From Drosophila pseudoobscura (Eukaryota > Arthropoda > Insecta > Diptera > Drosophilidae): a stretch of 64,000 bases of DNA. Both the position numbers and the translations under genes were made by a program. Each line of letters begins with the position of its first letter. Within the stretch, counting starts at the first letter, position 1. The stretch is from positions 4,402,001 through 4,466,000 of the forward strand of contig NC_046680.1 of NCBI RefSeq assembly GCF_009870125.1. The letters run 5' to 3'. The notes under the pieces are model-generated. The model had not been told where the DNA came from. It did not search any database and saw only the letters and a program-made list of their open reading frames with translations. Of the stretch, positions 59,759 through 64,000 are shown in pieces.

Positions 59759-60360
59759 CCGATCTCATGCCCAATAAGCACACACATTTGTTTTTGCTTT
59801 TCTCAAAATTGTTTGAATTTTTGCCTCAATAAATTCTCTTTCGGGGCTTTCTCTGAGTCATAATCCATTTAATGCGCATCCCATACCCATACCCCTATAT
59901 ATGTATGCCCATATTCCTATTCCTATTCCTATTCCTATTCCCATGACCCATGACGATCCGCCAATCCTACGTCATATCTATGGCATCAGCAAAATGAGAT
60001 TATCTTTCGGTATGTTTATTTCGTGGAGGCAAAGAAAAAAATCACAGGATAGGTGTGTTTTTCACGTATTCGTACATTTTCTGTTGGCTTTGTTAGCTGT
60101 TTGTGGGGTCTTCCAAATACTCTCGAGAAAGTGGCACATATCCGTGAAAAGCAGGAGGAGAAGGGAGCTTGTCCATAGAGATAATTAAAAGAAATATGTT
60201 TTAAATCTAATGAAGATTCTTAAAGCACAGTCGGTTTGTCGGCTCTTGAATTATGATTATTATCTTTTAGAAAAATGCAGGCTTGTATTTTTATAAGGTA
60301 GTCTTTGCTCACGATAGAAATGTATCTCAAAGATACTAAATTACACTTACAATGGTTTTT
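59759..60360. other. 3' UTR and intergenic
   Basis: Begins with the 3' UTR of the 300-aa gene (AATAAA at about 59828), then an (ATTCCT)n hexamer run at 59908-59940. A/T-rich; no other gene until the small exon at 60361. Confidence 0.45.
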
Positions 60361-60523
60361 CAGACAGGATATAGTAGAAAAGTACCTAATGAATCCCATC
60401 TATGGGCTTCCGTATCCAGAGTCTCAGAAACCTTTAGCAAGAGATCCTGGTTTCTTCCCCCATTCTGCACCAACAGTTTCAGAATTTGAAAAGTATCTCA
60501 CTGCCAAAGAACCCGACGAATAA
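60361..60523 (+). CDS. Small unassigned exon, tandemly duplicated
   Basis: After TTTTTCAG at about 60362 a frame reads QDIVEKYLMNPIYGLPYPES and ...PHSAPTVSEFEKYLTAKEPD to a TAA. The pattern EKYL...EKYL with Pro/Tyr between suggests a short repeat protein. A decayed copy follows about 300 bases downstream (60700-60810: ...PSPIAPITVSECEIKFI). No first exon found. It may be the end of a small gene or a pseudogene pair. Confidence 0.35.
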
Positions 60524-61029
60524 AAGCATCTTGCATTTACAAAGGCTTCTCAAAGAAGAAATTGTACATCAGATATAGAGCGGTATCTCATTGATTCCCA
60601 ATAATCTAATGAATGCAACACCCTCTCACCAATACAATAAACTAGTTAAAGGAGTCTTTTAGAGCCCCCATGTAATGGAAAAGTTGCCTGACTGATCAGT
60701 GTAAATGTTCTCTGAATTGTATATACCTTTACTAGAAGATCTTCCTGATGTTCCTTCTCCCATTGCTCCCATAACAGTTTCAGAATGTGAAATTAAATTT
60801 ATTGCCGTTCATAAACATGAAAGTTATTCGAGTTTTTGTTCGTTGTTCTTCTGCAAACGAACATACGCTAAGGATTAAAGGGGAGATCGAGAAAAGCCTT
60901 GGGAGTATTGATGTCTTACTAGATATCGTAAAATTTTCTATATGCATGTAATTCAACTAGGCGCCAGGGAAAAGGAGGCGCATATACTCGTAATATATTT
61001 GATATACGTGTAGGCTATGTGGAATATTC
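60524..61029. other. Intergenic with a decayed copy of the small exon
   Basis: Holds the diverged copy at 60700-60810 and A/T-rich sequence reaching the Tdc2 stop. Nothing else is supported. Confidence 0.4.
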
Positions 61030-61787
61030 TTAGTTGGGATTATCGCGAGAGGAAGATGCCTTGCGCATGACATTGGGCGACCTGCGAGGGGATCTCTGTT
61101 CCTGCTGGGCACTCACAATGTCCAGTTCATTCTCTGGCGAGGGCGAAGACCCAGCTCCAGAGTTGCGGCGCGACGAAGAGTGACGCACATTGGTGTCCAG
61201 GTGTCGGAAGCTGCAACAAACATGGAGAGAGACAACCGATAAGACTGTACCTGTGGCAGAAGCTGGGCTACCCACCGCAACGAGACATTGTTGCCCTTGT
61301 CCTCGTTGTTGCCGCTGTTGAAGAGGAAGGCCAGCGGCCAGGATATCCAGGAATTGTGGTCGACGGAGCTCTGGGTGCGAATGATGGGAGCATTCCCGCG
61401 ACTTACCACCGGCGATGGCAGCTCCATGGAGAGCTTCGGGGTGCCGGCCTTGTTGATGGCTGGATTGTAGATCTTCGGATCGCTGACCATCCGCACAAAG
61501 AACGACCGCTTCTGGGCCAGAGTGTCCTGCTTCTTCCGGTTAATGATGTCGGACAGCTCGTCGTGCTGCTCCTTCTCCAGCAGCTCGTTGGCAAAGTCCA
61601 CAATAATGTCCCAGGCATAGTCAATGTCCTCGGCCGTGGCATTCTGGGCCACGGCGCAGAACCGTATGATATACCTGTCGTTGACACTGGCCGGCACCAT
61701 GTGCAGCTTTCCCGATTCGTTGATGATGCTTAGTAGCTTTTCGTTGAGTTTATCGCTGCCCTTCAAGCGGAAGCAGACCAAGCCAAG
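61030..61787 (-). CDS. Tdc2: Tyrosine decarboxylase 2, last two coding exons
   Basis: Exons 61787-61276 and 61210-61030, in frame across a GTGGGT/TTGCAG intron, encode the last 230 or so residues. LGLVCFRLKGSDKLNEKLLS continues the decarboxylase C-terminal domain (SGKLHMVPASVNDRYIIRFC). DIIVDFANELLEKEQHDELS and the long Ser/Arg-rich extension follow (QKRSFFVRMVSDPKIYNPAI, SLRFRHLDTNV, RRNSGAGSSPSPENEL), ending DNPN. The extension differs from that of Tdc1 and matches my memory of neuronal Tdc2, which makes tyramine for octopamine synthesis. All upstream exons are outside or hidden beyond the repeats to the right. The part seen is intact. Confidence 0.82.
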
Positions 61788-62060
61788 CTACGTAAATGGA
61801 AAAAATTATCAATGTTAATAGATTTTGAGTGAAGAATCTATTCAAAGAAGTTCTCTAGAACCATTATCCTACTGAAAGGTTTCTGAAAAATCAAAAGTTG
61901 TATTTTGCATTGGAAACTGCATCCATCGCTCCCTCATGAAGTTGCAGATTGACCCTCGACCCTGGCACGCACAAGCGAAGAAGTGGAGCAAAAGATAATC
62001 CATGAGAATAGAAAAAAAACACAATATACATGTCGTGTGGGTCACGAGGCACATTCGATT
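61788..62060 (-). other. Tdc2 intron, repeat-free part
   Basis: Intron upstream of the Tdc2 exon beginning at 61787. No coding sequence. The repeats that fill the rest of the intron start at about 62065. Confidence 0.5.
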
Positions 62061-62064
62061 TGAA

Positions 62065-62840
62065 TATTGATCAATTCTTGATCAGCATAACTAGTCGAGT
62101 CGATATAGCCATGCTTGTCTGTCTGTCCGTCCGTCCGTTCCGATGAGACTATAAGGGATCAACCCAATTGGACCTATTTCAGGCTGAGGTAAACTCAGTC
62201 ACGTCAAGGGTTCAATCCACAAGAAATTTGTAGAAATGGATGGAACTTTAAGGGAGACGTCGGGCTTGCGTTGTTCGGCGCAGAGGTGGGGGTAGAGTGG
62301 GGGATAGTTTTGGTCCCTCAGCGATTTGAAATGAACTTACGCAACTGATGTTATTCGGGTTATTAGTTTGATTTTTGTATTATTATTACTTTCTTAGCAC
62401 TTAAACACTGATTCTTAAATTAGCACAGCGTCTGTACACGGCGCCGGGTTTCCACGTAAGTGGAGTGGTCTCGGTCTGGAGTAGGGGAAGTCCGCGTGAC
62501 CGGGTATGATTAGTCGGCGCTTTGTGGGTTCTGCGCGTGTCTTTATAGCTATGTGTGGATCGGGTGTTATTAGAGTTATGAAGTACATATGGCGAATAAT
62601 ATATGTATGTATTATTCTATGTTGGGACCGGACCCTTTTGGGTTCGTTACAGTTTCCAGACTCCTATGATAACGCACTGTTTTAAAATTTTGCACCGCCC
62701 CCACAAAGAACGAAAAACTGTGGAGAATGAAGGACCAAATAAAATTCTGTAGCTACGCAACGCGCTAACTAATTCTCTCTCTCTCTCTCACACACACACT
62801 CTTCTTTGTACAGTGTTCGCCCTCTGGCGAAAGGAGCTCG
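62065..62840 (+). mobile_element. Helentron relic, copy E, interrupted by an insertion
   Basis: Diverged copy. The left piece holds TTCTTGATCAGCATAACTAG, TCGAGTCGAT and (GTCY)n (62130-62145). The right piece from about 62653 holds CAGACTCCTATGATAACGCA and GCACCGCCCCCACAAAG, then CTACGCAACGCGC and a (CT)n run. Between them sits foreign DNA of about 0.47 kb. The 3' hairpin is missing or merged with the neighbouring copy D. Confidence 0.65.
62184..62652 (-). mobile_element. LTR-like insertion in Helentron copy E
   Basis: Read on the minus strand it starts TGTAACGAACCCAAAAGGGT, carries CTATAAAGACACGCGC (a TATA-like promoter) and runs on for about 320-470 bases. This suits a solo LTR, or an LTR plus a bit of leader, of a retrovirus-like element. 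The right edge is clear; the left edge is uncertain (either 62332 or about 62184). No ORF. Treated as a fossil; age unknown. Confidence 0.35.
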
Positions 62841-62871
62841 ATAGAACAGCTGGTGTTGGGCCGAGAATAGA

Positions 62872-63415
62872 ACAAAAGGAGTTGCTGAGTTGCTGCTGCG
62901 ACCGCAACTCTACATTTAGACAGAATGCGGAAGAGACAGAATACGTGTCTGAACATGTCTTCGGGCGCTGCGTAGCCACTGCAAATTGATTTGTTCCTTT
63001 AGGCTATAAAAATCCGATCCGATCTGATCCAGATTCAGCTATCTGGTAGATATGGTCATTCTCTATGATTGTCGGTTTTTTAATTTCTCGTATCTTTAAA
63101 GGTTTTCGTCCTTTGCGGGCGGCGCGGAGATTTTAAATACACCTGTAACAGTGACATATCACAGGTGTCTGGATACAAAATGTTGTTGCTCTAGCTTTTA
63201 TAGTCTCTGAGCACTAGGCGCTCATAGGGACGGACAGATGGACAGACGGACAAATAGACATGGCTTAATCAACTCGGCTATTGATGATGATATAGAATAT
63301 ATGTATGTATATACTTTATGGAGTCGGAAACGCTTCCTTCTGGACGTTACGCACATCCATTTTCACGACAAATCTAATACACGCCTATACTCATCTTGAG
63401 TATTGGGTATAAAAA
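62872..63415 (-). mobile_element. Helentron relic, copy D
   Basis: Inverted. The hairpin GAGTTGCTGC...CGCAACTC is at 62887-62910. Then follow GGGCGCTGCGTAGCCACTGC, GATCCAGATTCAGCTATCTG, (GTCY)n near 63235 and the 5' end GAGTATTGGGTATAAA at 63398-63413. It is more diverged than A-C, with several substitutions in the terminal motif. It lies head to head with copy E, about 30 bases apart. Confidence 0.75.
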
Positions 63416-64000
63416 AGACAAATGGGTTGAAACAGATCAAATCGAATATATAAAAATCTCCTAAACGATTCGATCGATTTCTATGAAATGTCTTTTTGGC
63501 AAAAAATCAGCCCTTGCCGCGGCTTACAACGTTCCCGCCCGTTTTCGCCTGCAGTTACGAAGCCGATTGCCCAAACAAATAGAGTTCGCCCCGCTTGTTC
63601 CACCAGTCCACCAGTCCACCAGCATCTGAAAGCATCCGTCAGCTGGTAGCTGGCAGCCTGACTGGGCTGTCGATGAATCACTTGTGGCCTGTCTCTGAAA
63701 CATTTTCTGTGGCCAAATAATGCCAAAACACTTCAAGGGGCCACAGCGGAAAGAAAGAAATCAAATCAAATTTCGCGCTGGTCTCTGCTCGGAATTCGGC
63801 GTGCTGTTCCGCACGTTTGCGATACTCGTAGTAGTACTTGGCTCTGCTCTGGGGTTTTGGCCAGGGTCTTGGGTGGCCATGGGCTTGCCTATGCAGACAA
63901 CGGACAACGTTTAGGCACTTGTATCTGCGTCACTAGCAAATCGGTTTCCAAATTTCGACTGGGCATTACATGACCACCGAGCCATTGGTCTCAACAATGG
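63416..64000 (-). other. Tdc2 intron or upstream region, no exon seen
   Basis: No decarboxylase exon can be read here on either strand. Short ORFs only. Confidence 0.4.

Noticed and set aside
60361-60523. Joining the small exon to the 300-aa gene at 58.8 kb
   Set aside because: That gene has its own stop and AATAAA before this exon.
61788-64000. Tdc2 upstream exons
   Set aside because: Searched for decarboxylase motifs (WNHPKFFAYFP, NPNK) on both strands; none present.

Overview
The window reads as nuclear DNA of a fruit fly. Genes have short introns with GT/AG borders, and 11 of them give proteins whose length and sequence match Drosophila proteins I know: Mp20, GstE14/noppera-bo, an RBM28 homologue, ND-19, an isochorismatase-domain protein, Adf1, Coq10, the heparan sulfate C5-epimerase, PGAP3, a PPIH cyclophilin and Tdc1. 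From memory, their D. melanogaster counterparts lie at several spots on chromosome arm 2R (about 49F, 60D and 42A-C). The window would then be a Muller element C segment of a rearranged, non-melanogaster genome. The dominant repeat (a DINE-1/SGM-like Helentron) and a LOA-type LINE point to the obscura group. That is inference; I cannot name the species.

Layout. 1-1.5 kb: the end of a coiled-coil gene, an unassigned minus-strand exon and a Gln-rich coding fragment. 1.7-2.7 kb: Helentron copy A. 4.8-5.7 kb: Mp20 (minus) with its TATA/Inr promoter. 5.7-12.6 kb: gene-poor, with Helentron copy B. 12.6-13.5 kb: noppera-bo (minus). 13.7-15.1 kb: a very young, short LTR element with two identical LTRs. 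15.7-17.8 kb: RBM28 homologue. 18.1-18.6 kb: an unrecognised 148-aa gene. 18.7-19.5 kb: ND-19 (minus), head-to-head with the isochorismatase gene at 20.1-20.8 kb. 21.1-22.2 kb: two RR-1 cuticle genes (minus). 23.4-29.3 kb: a transposase-like gene split by a 5-kb LINE with a 14-bp target duplication. 32.2-33.8 kb: a decayed Tc1/mariner element. 34.1-35.9 kb: SLC5 transporter (minus).

37.6-45.5 kb is the densest host block: Adf1, a C22orf39-like gene and Coq10 on plus, then Hsepi on minus. 46.3-47.1 kb holds Helentron copy C against a hAT relic. PGAP3 (plus) and PPIH (minus) converge at 48.5-50.4 kb. A broken coiled-coil gene lies at 51.9-52.7 kb. The tyrosine decarboxylase pair follows: Tdc1 (53.0-55.7 kb) and the last two coding exons of Tdc2 (61.0-61.8 kb). 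Between them are an unrecognised 300-codon ORF and a small duplicated exon. The end (62-63.4 kb) holds two Helentron relics head to head, one carrying an LTR-like insertion.

The genes do not form one pathway. Local links are the Tdc1/Tdc2 tandem pair (tyramine synthesis), the two cuticle genes, and the mitochondrial theme of ND-19 and Coq10. Points I find most worth following are a 24-bp promoter element shared by three unrelated genes, a start codon in Adf1 split by an intron, a 106-bp repeat upstream of two genes, the unknown transposase-like gene, and the short gag/integrase LTR element. All splice sites were placed by eye from GT/AG borders, reading frame and remembered family sequences.
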